64,000 nucleotides of DNA from assembly GCF_016862115.1 (NCBI RefSeq), contig NZ_BOMI01000033.1:62001-126000 (forward strand), written 5' to 3'. Under the pieces are notes generated by a model. The model was not told where the DNA came from and did no database searches. It saw only the letters and a program-made list of their open reading frames with translations. The DNA is from Paractinoplanes deccanensis. GTDB lineage: Bacteria; Actinomycetota; Actinomycetes; Mycobacteriales; Micromonosporaceae. Made by a program: the position numbers and the translations under genes. Positions 31,111 to 38,671 of this stretch are shown piece after piece. Each line of letters begins with the position of its first letter. The first letter of the stretch is position 1.

Positions 31111-32709
31111 ATGGCCACCAAACGGCTGCCCACCCTGGACGGCGGCGACCGGATCCTGTCGCAGTTCCTGCCCGAATCAGTCGCCACCGTGGCGGTGCCG
31201 CCGCCGGTCGGGAATGTCGCCGCGGACACGGCGACCGTCCAGGATGCTTTGGACGCGGCGGCGACCGGCGGCGCCGGCCGGGTGGTGCTGTCCGCCGGCT
31301 GGGACTACGAGATCGCTGGGGTCACCATCGACACCGGGGTGGTGCTGGACCTCAACGGCGGCGGGCTGACACTGGCCGACAACACGGACGCGTATCTGCT
31401 GTCGACGGTCAACTACGACACCCTCGCGGCGGGCGACACGACCGGCGGGGCCCGCGACTGGGCGGTCATCAACGGGTATTTGGACGGCAACAAGGCCGCC
31501 CAGTCGGGCACCAAACCGGTGTTCGCTATCTACGGCCGCCGGTACATCCTGAACCGGCTGCTGATCCGCAACGGCAAGGGGCACGGGCTGGCCACGAAGT
31601 GGTCGACCACAAGCCCGTTCCTGTCGCCGAACGGGTTCGAGTCGTTCATCACCGACGTGTACATCCACTCGTGCGACGGGGACGGCCTGCGGTTTGAGGG
31701 CCCGCACGACACGTATGTGCAGAACCTGTTCGTGGTGAAGTGCTCGGCGACCGCGAGCGCGGTGCCGGTGAACTTGCCGGATGCGACGGGCCGGGCGAAC
31801 GGGTCGAACTTCGACAAGTTCCACGTGTACGGCGGGAACGGCTACAACTATGGCCTGGTCGTCAACACGTCCGGGACGAAGTTCACGAACTTCGTGGTGG
31901 AGGGCTCCCAGGTTGCCCAGTGCCTGATCCAGGCATCCCAGGTGCAGTTCGACGCGGCGCACCTGTATCCGGGTGGGATCGCCACCGCCACCGTGAAGGG
32001 CATTCAGGTCGGGGACTCTACCCACACCGCCCTCAACGGGCTGTGGATCAACGCCAAGGTGGAGAACTGTGGTGGTGGCGGGTTCGACTTCACCTACATG
32101 GGCGACCACAACTGGGTGCGCGCCCACATCTACTACTACACCGGCACCACCCCCACCCTCGCCACGGCCGGGTTCGTCGGCACCCCCACGAATCTGAACA
32201 GCATCCAGCTGTACGTCGCCGACAACACGTTCGTGCCCACCACCCAATGCCTCAACGCCATCGTCGGCCCGTCGAAGATCCTGCGCACGGCCGCCGCGGA
32301 CACCCGCGACCTGGTCGACGTGCGCGACCAGGCAGGCACCGCCATGTACACCGTCGACTACAAGGGCCGCCCCCGCTCCAAGGCCGGGGCCACCCCGACG
32401 GTGGCGAACGGGGCGCAGATCGGCACCGGCGGCAGCCCCGGCACGGCCATCTCCGGCACCGACCACGCCGGGATGGTCACCGTCACCACCGGCAGCAGCG
32501 GGGCTGCCGCAGGCCAGCTCGCCGCGGTCACCTTCTCCACCGCGTTCGGGGCCACCCCACGCGCGGTGGTCATCACCCCGAAGGACGCGGGCGGCGCCGC
32601 TTTGCAGCCGTTCGTCACCACTGCCGCGTCCGGGTTCTCGATCCGCTGCGCCGGGGTGCCGGTCGCGAGCACCACGTACACGTTCGACTACATCGTCATC
32701 GGCAGCTAG
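31111..32709 (+). CDS. Right-handed beta-helix spike-like protein
   Basis: A 532-residue protein. Residues 20-60 (NVAADTATVQDALDAAATGG) are the common lead-in of phage beta-helix spikes. Then come repeated short strands ending in Asn or Gly turns (LDLNGGGLTLADN, AVINGYLDGN, VYIHSCDGDGLRFEG, FVVEGSQ), the pattern of a pectate-lyase-type beta helix. The last 110 residues form a separate domain. Such proteins bind or cleave host polysaccharides. Its place between capsid and head-tail genes, not near the tape measure, is unusual. Confidence 0.7.
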   Translation: MATKRLPTLDGGDRILSQFLPESVATVAVPPPVGNVAADTATVQDALDAAATGGAGRVVLSAGWDYEIAGVTIDTGVVLDLNGGGLTLADNTDAYLLSTVNYDTLAAGDTTGGARDWAVINGYLDGNKAAQSGTKPVFAIYGRRYILNRLLIRNGKGHGLATKWSTTSPFLSPNGFESFITDVYIHSCDGDGLRFEGPHDTYVQNLFVVKCSATASAVPVNLPDATGRANGSNFDKFHVYGGNGYNYGLVVNTSGTKFTNFVVEGSQVAQCLIQASQVQFDAAHLYPGGIATATVKGIQVGDSTHTALNGLWINAKVENCGGGGFDFTYMGDHNWVRAHIYYYTGTTPTLATAGFVGTPTNLNSIQLYVADNTFVPTTQCLNAIVGPSKILRTAAADTRDLVDVRDQAGTAMYTVDYKGRPRSKAGATPTVANGAQIGTGGSPGTAISGTDHAGMVTVTTGSSGAAAGQLAAVTFSTAFGATPRAVVITPKDAGGAALQPFVTTAASGFSIRCAGVPVASTTYTFDYIVIGS

Positions 32710-32718
32710 GGGGCACTC

Positions 32719-33150
32719 GTGGCGATCCGGATCAGCACCGCCGCCCGCAACGCCATGGCCACGGCAGCCGCCGCCCTCGTCGACGGCGGCAGCAGCACAG
32801 GCCGGCTGCGCCTGTACACCGGCAGCCAGCCCGCCGGGCCGGGAACCGCCCCCACCGGCACCCTGCTCGCCGAGATCACCCTCAACGACCCGGCGTTCGG
32901 TGGCCCCGCCAACGGGACGGTCACCGCCAACCAGTCCCCCGCTCTGACCGGCACCGGTGTCGCGGCGGGCACGGCCGGCTGGTTCCGCATCGTCGACTCG
33001 ACGGAGGCGGCCGGCACCGGGCTCGGCATCCTCGACGGGTCCGTGTCCGCGACCGGCGATGACGGGGAATGCCAGCTCGCCACCACCACCATCAGCGTCG
33101 GGCTCACCGTGACGATCACATCGCTGACTTTCACGCAGCCGAGCTCGTAG
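32719..33150 (+). CDS. Small structural protein
   Basis: A 143-residue protein: a helical start (TAARNAMATAAAALVDGG) and then a beta-rich part (LRLYTGSQPAGPG, LLAEITLNDPAFG, AGWFRIVD). I have seen this domain type in many actinophage and prophage structural operons. Exact role unknown. GTG start. Confidence 0.6.
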   Translation: MAIRISTAARNAMATAAAALVDGGSSTGRLRLYTGSQPAGPGTAPTGTLLAEITLNDPAFGGPANGTVTANQSPALTGTGVAAGTAGWFRIVDSTEAAGTGLGILDGSVSATGDDGECQLATTTISVGLTVTITSLTFTQPSS

Positions 33151-33165
33151 CGGACAGCAGCCGCC

Positions 33166-34182
33166 ATGGCGAACCTGTTCACCAGCCAAACCCCGCTCAG
33201 CGGCGACAACGCCGATGGGGCGCCCGGCATCACCACCGCCACCACACTCAGGTTCGCCACCGACGGCGTGATCAACGCGGTCCGGTTCTACGCCACCGCC
33301 ACGGTCGGCGGCACCTACACCGGCGCGATCTGGCAGATCGACACCACCGACAACCCAGGGCCCGGTACGGGAACCCTGCTCGCGTCGAAGGTCCGCCCTA
33401 CCCTCCCGGCCGGCGGCACCTGGAATCTGATCGTCCTGGACACGCCTGTCGCCGTCACCGCTGGCACCCTGTACCGGGTCGGTGTGCACAACTCCGACGG
33501 CCGGTACGTTGCCTCCGGCGCGTTCTTCGGTGTCGCCTTGACCAACGGGGACATCACAGCGATCGCGAACGGCGACAACCCCACCGGATCCGGCACCGTC
33601 AATCAGGGCACGTTCGCCATCGACCCGGCCCTGACATACCCGGTCAGCACGTTCAACAGCGCCTCCTACTTCGTCGACGTCGACTACACGCCCGCGAGCG
33701 CCGGCGTGTCCGGCACCGTCACCGCGACCCTGCCCGCCCTGAGCGGTGCCGCCACCGGCACAGCCCAGGCAACCGGCGCAGCAGCAGCGGTACTTCCCGT
33801 AGCCGCTGCAGCCGCTACCGGCTCTGCCGTCGTCACGGGCACAACAGCCGCCACCCTCCCCGCAACCGTCGCGGCAGCTTCCGGCGCCGTTCAGGTCTCC
33901 GGTATCGCCGCCGTCACCCTTCCCGCCGCGGTGACACAGGCAACCGCGTCGGTGAGCTCAGCAGGGCAAGCAGCAGGGACCCTTCCTGCCCTCCAAGCGT
34001 CGGCCACCGCAGCCACCACCGCGCAGGGAACCGCCGCGATCGTGCTGCCCGCCCTGACCGCGGCAGCCACCGACCAGAACACGCCCGCCCGCCGCCCCGG
34101 CACCTACACCACCGGCACCCTCCGCGCGCGGCACACCGCAGGCGCTCTCGCCCGGCCCACCTACACGACAGGTGGTGGCTGA
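33166..34182 (+). CDS. DUF4082-like protein with six 21-residue repeats
   Basis: A 338-residue protein. Residues 1-175 resemble DUF4082: LFTSQTPLSGDNADG, LRFATDGVINAVRFYA, YRVGVHNSDGRYV and then SYFVDVDY. This beta-sandwich is found on secreted sugar-linked proteins. Residues about 180-305 are six tandem units of 21 residues with a G....(T/V)LPA core. The C-terminus (PGTYTTGTLRARHTAG) is basic. The architecture suits a capsid or tail fibre stalk. ATG shares its stop with the next start. Confidence 0.65.
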   Translation: MANLFTSQTPLSGDNADGAPGITTATTLRFATDGVINAVRFYATATVGGTYTGAIWQIDTTDNPGPGTGTLLASKVRPTLPAGGTWNLIVLDTPVAVTAGTLYRVGVHNSDGRYVASGAFFGVALTNGDITAIANGDNPTGSGTVNQGTFAIDPALTYPVSTFNSASYFVDVDYTPASAGVSGTVTATLPALSGAATGTAQATGAAAAVLPVAAAAATGSAVVTGTTAATLPATVAAASGAVQVSGIAAVTLPAAVTQATASVSSAGQAAGTLPALQASATAATTAQGTAAIVLPALTAAATDQNTPARRPGTYTTGTLRARHTAGALARPTYTTGGG

Positions 34183-34940
34183 TGTCGGATGTGGCCGTCG
34201 GCGACATCGAACGGGCCTTCCTCGAGGTGACACCCGCCGACCTCACCACCGCGGTCACCCTCACCGCCCGCCCGCCGGCCGGCCTCCCGTTCGCCGTGAC
34301 CGTCACTGCCGGGCCGCTCGAGACGGTTCCGGGCGGCAGCGACCAGCGGCGCCGGTGGACCAGCGACCCGATCACCTACAGCGCCCCCGGCCGGTGGGTT
34401 CTCCACTGGGAGATCACCGGCATCGGCGAGGGTGCGGAGGATGCCGAAACGTACGTCGTTCCGTCGCCTGTAGCAGGCGGGCCGACGTGGCTGCCGGGCC
34501 GTAGCCGGGTGGCGAACTACGTCACCCACCGAACCTTGGCCAGAAACCCGGCGGCGATCGTCAACAGTCAGGCGCAGTACGTGCTGACGTTCGACTCGAC
34601 CACCACCCCCACCGGTATCCAGGCCGACGCGATCATCGCCGACATGGGTTCCTGGGTGGCGATGCGGGTCGCGCCGCTCCCGGCGGCCATGCACGACGTT
34701 GCCCGCACCGTGACCGCCCTGGCCGCCGCGGCGGCTATCGAACGGCAGTTCAAAGCCGACGAAGACTCCTTGCAGCGGGCCAACGACATGGAGCGGCGCA
34801 TGGAAGCGCTCCTCGCCGACTTGGTCGACGCGGCGAACACCAGCAACGGCACCGACGACTACGGCGTGGATGTGGCGCACCTGCCCGTCTACAGCTTCCC
34901 GCCCGCCGACTGCCGCTGGGATTCACCGTCCTACTGGTGA
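34182..34940 (+). CDS. Head-tail connector-like protein
   Basis: A 252-residue protein with an N-terminal beta domain (EVTPADLTTAVTLTARPP, GRWVLHWEITG) and a helical C-terminus (ARTVTALAAAAAIERQFKADE, NDMERRMEALLADLVD). The helical part and its place before the gp10-like gene suggest the head completion or adaptor protein that docks on the portal. It overlaps the previous stop by one base. Confidence 0.55.
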   Translation: MSDVAVGDIERAFLEVTPADLTTAVTLTARPPAGLPFAVTVTAGPLETVPGGSDQRRRWTSDPITYSAPGRWVLHWEITGIGEGAEDAETYVVPSPVAGGPTWLPGRSRVANYVTHRTLARNPAAIVNSQAQYVLTFDSTTTPTGIQADAIIADMGSWVAMRVAPLPAAMHDVARTVTALAAAAAIERQFKADEDSLQRANDMERRMEALLADLVDAANTSNGTDDYGVDVAHLPVYSFPPADCRWDSPSYW

Positions 34941-34950
34941 AGGAGGCGCT

Positions 34951-35346
34951 GTGGCCATCCGGGCGAAGGCAACGTTCCGCGCCAACGGCCGTGGAATGCG
35001 GGCCGCCGGCAGGTCGGAGGGCGTGTACCGGGACCTCGAGCGGCGCGCCGACCGGGTCATCGACCTGGCGTTGGAGATTTACGCCCCGCACCGCAAGACG
35101 GGCGACTACGGCCGCGGCCTGAAGAAGGTCCGCACCCGCGTACGGGGCAAAGCGGCGGTGCAGGTGGTCGCCACCGACTGGAAGTCGGATCTGCTCGAGC
35201 GTGGCAGCCCGCCGCACGTGATCGAGCCGCGGGCCAAGAAGGCGCTGGCGTGGCCCGGCGGGCAACATCCCGTCCGGCGAGTCCAGCACCCGGGCACGCC
35301 GGCCCTGCACATTCTGCGGCGGGCACTGCGCGCGGCGGGCCGGTAG
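34951..35346 (+). CDS. HK97 gp10-like tail completion protein
   Basis: A 131-residue basic protein in the gp10 position. ERRADRVIDLALEIYAPHRKTGDYGRGLKK and the later SPPHVIEPRAKKAL fit the HK97 gp10-like family, which joins tail to head. It starts at GTG after AAGGAGG and shares a base with the next GTG. Confidence 0.7.
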   Translation: MAIRAKATFRANGRGMRAAGRSEGVYRDLERRADRVIDLALEIYAPHRKTGDYGRGLKKVRTRVRGKAAVQVVATDWKSDLLERGSPPHVIEPRAKKALAWPGGQHPVRRVQHPGTPALHILRRALRAAGR

Positions 35347-35738
35347 TGGCGGGCTACGCCGACGGGGAGCTCCTGGTCGCCGAGTGGCTTCAAGCGCAGC
35401 TCGGGGCGCAGGTGCACGCCGACCCGGACATCGCCAAGCACATGCCGTTCCACACGCCCGCCGGGCATGTCCAGCGTGCCGCCGGTGAAGGGGACACGGC
35501 ACTCACCGTCGACTCGATGATCCTCGACGTGGATTGGTACGCCGAGGACGCGGACCCTGCCCGCGAGTACGCGCACCGGACGTGGAACTTGATGCGGCTG
35601 AACCTGCCGTTGCACACGTTCGGCAACGGGGTCCTCTGCAAGGCGGTCTTCACCATCAGCGCCCCCAGCTGGGCGCCGGCGACAGGTGTGTTCCGCCGGT
35701 CGGCCGCCTACCGCGTCATCCTGCACGGCCTCATCTGA
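35346..35738 (+). CDS. Tail terminator-like protein
   Basis: A 130-residue protein with the size and order of tail terminators, which cap the tail tube. DGELLVAEWLQAQLGAQVHAD opens it, then DSMILDVDWYAEDADPAREYAHR and TWNLMRLNLP. GTG start in a one-base overlap (TAGTG). Family assignment rests mainly on gene order. Confidence 0.6.
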   Translation: MAGYADGELLVAEWLQAQLGAQVHADPDIAKHMPFHTPAGHVQRAAGEGDTALTVDSMILDVDWYAEDADPAREYAHRTWNLMRLNLPLHTFGNGVLCKAVFTISAPSWAPATGVFRRSAAYRVILHGLI

Positions 35739-35756
35739 TCCCCCGCTGTTCTTTCA

Positions 35757-35775
35757 CCCGGCGTGCCCCGCCGGG
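35757..35775 (+). terminator. Hairpin between tail genes
   Basis: CCCGGCG (35757-35763) and CGCCGGG (35769-35775) pair around TGCCC after the tail terminator gene. No U tract; it could dampen rather than stop transcription. Confidence 0.4.
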
Positions 35776-35800
35776 CCTTCACCATGCCCGGAGGTAGTTC

Positions 35801-36142
35801 ATGCCGCGCACCGCACTGACCAACATCATCGAGCCGACCCGGGCGGGTGTCGCCTTCCCGCAAGGCACCCTCGCCGATGCGGCCAACGGCAACAGCATCG
35901 TCAACAACGGCCGCGTGATGGTGATCGCGATCAACAGTTCGGCCAGCACCGTCCGCAACGTGACCGTCACCCCCACGGCCACCGTCGACGGACTCGCCGC
36001 CGCCGCCCGTACGAGCCCGATCCCGACGAGTTCGAGCATCCTGCTCGGCCCGTGGGACGTCGGCAACTACGGCGCGGCGCTGCAAATCTCGGCGGACTCG
36101 TCGACCGACGTGCGGTTCCAGATCATCCGCTTCCCCGGCTGA
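35801..36142 (+). CDS. Small structural protein, paralogue of 30605 gene
   Basis: A 113-residue beta-rich protein. The conserved signature NGNSIVNNGRVM, then SSSILLGPWDVGNYGAAL, is shared with the protein at 30605. ATG after CGGAGGTAG. It sits between tail terminator and tail tube genes and is hairpin-flanked on both sides, as an independently inserted unit might be. Role unknown. Confidence 0.6.
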   Translation: MPRTALTNIIEPTRAGVAFPQGTLADAANGNSIVNNGRVMVIAINSSASTVRNVTVTPTATVDGLAAAARTSPIPTSSSILLGPWDVGNYGAALQISADSSTDVRFQIIRFPG

Positions 36143-36171
36143 CCACCCGCCCCTTCCTCTGCCTTATCCCC

Positions 36172-36190
36172 ACCCGGCCGGCCGCCGGGT
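36172..36190 (+). terminator. Hairpin before the tail tube gene
   Basis: ACCCGGC (36172-36178) pairs with GCCGGGT (36184-36190) around CGGCC. It lies 30 bases before the tail tube start. Confidence 0.4.
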
Positions 36191-36218
36191 CCTCGCCATG
36201 CCCCGAAGGAGATGACCG

Positions 36219-36785
36219 ATGGCGGTCGACACCAGCAAGATCCGCGCCTACACGAACGGGCTCGTCGCCGTGTCCGGCTATGGGGTGTCGAATCCCGTTC
36301 TGCCGACTGATCCGACGACCAGCCTCAACCCGGCCGTGTTCTCCGACGTCGGAGCGATCACCAGTGACGGCATCACCGAGGCGACGTCGCAGGAGTACAA
36401 CAACATTTTCATGTGGCAGGGCAACGCGCTCGCTGCGGCCCTGCCGGGCGAGTACACGAAAACGTTCCAGGTGGCGGCGATGGAGACGTCGCTGGTGACG
36501 CTGGGGGTGCAGCTGCCCGGTTCGACGATCACGCAGACCGCCTACGGTGTGTCGATCGCGGAGAAGCCGCCGACGGTGGACAAGCGGGCGTGGGTGCTGC
36601 ACGGCATCTCGGACGCCGGTAAGGCGCAGCGTGTGGTGGTGCCGCTGGGTCAGGTGACGGAGCGCGGCGAGGTCGTGTGGTCCTCGACGGACGTGACCGT
36701 GTACGCGTGGACGATCACCGCGTTCCTGGACGCCAGCGGAAACATCGCATACCGGTACATCCTGGACAGCGCTCTGGCTGCCTGA
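36219..36785 (+). CDS. Major tail tube protein
   Basis: A 188-residue protein at the tube position, between terminator and chaperone genes. It is beta-rich with the usual order for siphovirus tube proteins: an N-terminal NGLVAVSGYGV, a GAITSDGITEATSQE loop and a C-terminal TVYAWTITAFLDASG. ATG with GAAGGAGA upstream and its own terminator downstream, consistent with high expression. Confidence 0.75.
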   Translation: MAVDTSKIRAYTNGLVAVSGYGVSNPVLPTDPTTSLNPAVFSDVGAITSDGITEATSQEYNNIFMWQGNALAAALPGEYTKTFQVAAMETSLVTLGVQLPGSTITQTAYGVSIAEKPPTVDKRAWVLHGISDAGKAQRVVVPLGQVTERGEVVWSSTDVTVYAWTITAFLDASGNIAYRYILDSALAA

Positions 36786-36794
36786 CCCCCATTC

Positions 36795-36835
36795 GACGCG
36801 ACCGGTCCCACGCGGGTGGCCGGTCGCGTCTTTCT
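36795..36835 (+). terminator. Terminator after the tail tube gene
   Basis: GACGCGACCGG (36795-36805) and CCGGTCGCGTC (36820-36830) are perfect 11-bp arms with a 14-base loop, followed by TTTCT. It is the clearest terminator in the structural block. Confidence 0.75.
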
Positions 36836-36862
36836 ACCCGCGTAACCCGCGAAGGAGAACCG

Positions 36863-37351
36863 ATGCACCTTGTCCACGTCCAGCTCGAACGGGTGGAGAC
36901 GCCCGCCGACCTGGCCACCCTCGCCGACCGCGCCGACGCCGTGCAGCGCCTCGACAACCTCGGCCACATCGACGCCACCGCGGGCGAACTCAACACCACC
37001 TCGGCCGGCGGCTGGCAGGCCCGGGTCAACGACGGCGAGCCGTTCCCGGTGCATGACTTCGCCCTGTCGCCCAGCGGCGACGGCGGCCAAGCCGTGCTGA
37101 ACCTGGTGCTGCCCGTCGGCGCCCTGTCGGTTGGTGCACCGTCGGCCACCCAACAGCCTGCGCAGGCGTTGGCCCCGCCGAACATGCCCCGAGTGTGGGG
37201 AGCCGAGGGCACGCCTGACCCGCGCACGAACATTCCCGGCTTCGAAAGGGAGAGGCTGGGCGGGCAGGTCGCTGAGAACGCGCGCCATACGCACCGCGAG
37301 GAACCGCTGCGCTTTCAGCCGGCGAGCGGCCCGACGGGGGCGAAAGCATGA
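36863..37351 (+). CDS. Hypothetical tail-region protein
   Basis: A 162-residue protein with a strong GAAGGAGA site. LVHVQLERVETPADLATLADR and AVLNLVLPVGAL occur in the first two thirds; the rest is disordered in composition. Found between tube and chaperone genes. It overlaps the next gene by four bases. Function unknown. Confidence 0.55.
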   Translation: MHLVHVQLERVETPADLATLADRADAVQRLDNLGHIDATAGELNTTSAGGWQARVNDGEPFPVHDFALSPSGDGGQAVLNLVLPVGALSVGAPSATQQPAQALAPPNMPRVWGAEGTPDPRTNIPGFERERLGGQVAENARHTHREEPLRFQPASGPTGAKA

Positions 37352-37617
37352 GCGTCGTGCGAGGCGTCGCAGAGGCGCGGGCGGTGGACATCGAGATCGT
37401 CGAACGGCGCAGGCAGGCAGGCGACGACTCGCTGGGGGCGAGCATCACCGTCCCAAACGAGGTCCGCATCAACGGCAGGTCAGTGCTGGTTGCCGACGAG
37501 CCGATCGTCATCGACGACCTGTCCTCGCGGAGCACCGTGCGCGTGACGCTGACCCTGATCGCCCGGCGTGTGCTGATCGACCAGGAGCACGCGGTGGGTG
37601 AGGGGGTGCCGTCGTGA
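37348..37617 (+). CDS. Small hypothetical tail-region protein
   Basis: An 89-residue beta-rich protein (LGASITVPNEVRINGRSVLVADEPIVIDDL in parts; STVRVTLTLIARRVLI). Many actinophages have such a short gene here with no assigned role. Overlaps genes on both sides by four bases. Confidence 0.55.
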   Translation: MSVVRGVAEARAVDIEIVERRRQAGDDSLGASITVPNEVRINGRSVLVADEPIVIDDLSSRSTVRVTLTLIARRVLIDQEHAVGEGVPS

Positions 37618-38147
37618 CCGGCAAGCGGCTCACCCTGGAAGAGCGCTACCTGCGCGACGTCGCGAAGCCGCCGTTCGAGTTCCCGTGGGCGGGGCGCGTG
37701 TGGCGGCTGCCGCACATCCAGTCGCTGGACTACCGCGTGCAGGGCCAGATCACCCGGTTCGACACGCTGAGCGTCGCCGAACTCGAAGCGCTCGTGGAGC
37801 GGATGCTCGGCCCGGACCAGCGCGACGAGTGGGCGCAGGTGGACGTACCCGCCGACTTCCTGATGATGGTGATCGCCGAATGGCTCGAATACTCGGGTGA
37901 AGACCAGGGGGAAGAGCAGGCCTCGAGCACATCCTCGAAGAGCACTGGGACGAGCTCGAGGCGGACTTCCGGCGCCACTACAGGCTCCGGCTCCTCGACG
38001 CGGTCTTCGGCAAAGAAGGCGACGCCGAAGAAGCGGGCACCGCGCAAGACAGCGAAGCCGACGGGGGCGCTGACCGCCGACGACCAGGAGTGGCTGGACA
38101 AGCATCAGGCGCTGGCCGGCTCCCAACCGGCGAACTCCGCAACCTGA
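37614..38147 (+). CDS. Tail assembly chaperone, unshifted product
   Basis: A 177-residue reading from GTG. Residues 1-97 are the chaperone domain (PPFEFPWAGRVWRLPHIQSLD, then DFLMMVIAEWLEYSG). From residue about 100 on the frame turns into Ser/Thr/Lys low complexity. At 37907-37913 a GGGGGAA heptamer in the right phase (G GGG GAA) allows a -1 shift into the frame that ends at 38419. The unshifted and shifted products correspond to lambda G and GT and act on the tape measure. Confidence 0.7.
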   Translation: MTGKRLTLEERYLRDVAKPPFEFPWAGRVWRLPHIQSLDYRVQGQITRFDTLSVAELEALVERMLGPDQRDEWAQVDVPADFLMMVIAEWLEYSGEDQGEEQASSTSSKSTGTSSRRTSGATTGSGSSTRSSAKKATPKKRAPRKTAKPTGALTADDQEWLDKHQALAGSQPANSAT

Positions 38148-38419
38148 TCAACGGTCTCGCCGCGTACGAGGACAGCCTGCTGCACCGCCGACTGCGCGGG
38201 CCGATGGCGGCGTGGGACATGCAGTCACTGCTGCTGCGGCGCATCGACCTGCACCTGGCCGGCGCGAACTGGCAGCGCTCCGGTGGTAAGGGGCAGCGGC
38301 CGAAACCGGTGGAGCTGCCCGACAAGGCCCGCACGGGCAAGCCGGCGCCGTCGAAGGCATCCGGGGATGAGATCGCTCAACGGTTGCGGAACCTCGGGCT
38401 GATACCGGCAGGCGCATAG
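37910..38419 (+). CDS. Tail chaperone frameshift extension (T part)
   Basis: The -1 frame opens right after a TGA at 37898-37900 and runs to 38419. After the slip it reads EHILEEHWDELEADFRRHY, the typical start of the T part in actinophage chaperones, and ends with DEIAQRLRNLGLIPAGA. The fusion would have about 268 residues. It has no good start of its own; an ATG-like start at 38090 would drop the conserved segment. The slip site lies 7-13 bases into the only window where a shift could work. Confidence 0.65.
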   Translation, partial: GRAGLEHILEEHWDELEADFRRHYRLRLLDAVFGKEGDAEEAGTAQDSEADGGADRRRPGVAGQASGAGRLPTGELRNLINGLAAYEDSLLHRRLRGPMAAWDMQSLLLRRIDLHLAGANWQRSGGKGQRPKPVELPDKARTGKPAPSKASGDEIAQRLRNLGLIPAGA

Positions 38420-38421
38420 GG

Positions 38422-38454
38422 CAGGCCCCACGCTCGTGCAAAGCGTAGGGCCTG
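38422..38454 (+). terminator. Terminator before the tape measure gene
   Basis: CAGGCCCCACGCT (38422-38434) and AGCGTAGGGCCTG (38442-38454) pair with one mismatch and a 7-base loop, then TCGTCTT. The 250 bases from 38420 to 38671 hold this hairpin, a weaker one near 38564-38590 and the tape measure ribosome site; I see no gene there. Confidence 0.65.
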
Positions 38455-38671
38455 TCGTCTTCAGCGGGTCTTACCCACTGGAGGCGTCGTCGGACGGGTG
38501 TTGTCGACAGACGTGCTGGTGCTCATTGCTGCGCTCGCCTTCGGGGGTGGCCCGGGTCGAGCGATGCCCGACGGCTTCCCGCCGGGCGTCATTTGAGGAA
38601 GCTGCGAGGCACGGTCGGCGCAACTGCGACGCCGCCAAGCGGGTCAGGTAGCAGGACGTCAGGGGGTTCAT

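Noticed and set aside
31177..33489. Leftward 770-codon frame opposite the beta-helix gene
   Set aside because: Same reason: antisense to well-supported structural genes with no domain and no ribosome site.
38436..38671. Small frames on both strands between chaperone and tape measure
   Set aside because: They overlap a terminator hairpin and show no coding bias.
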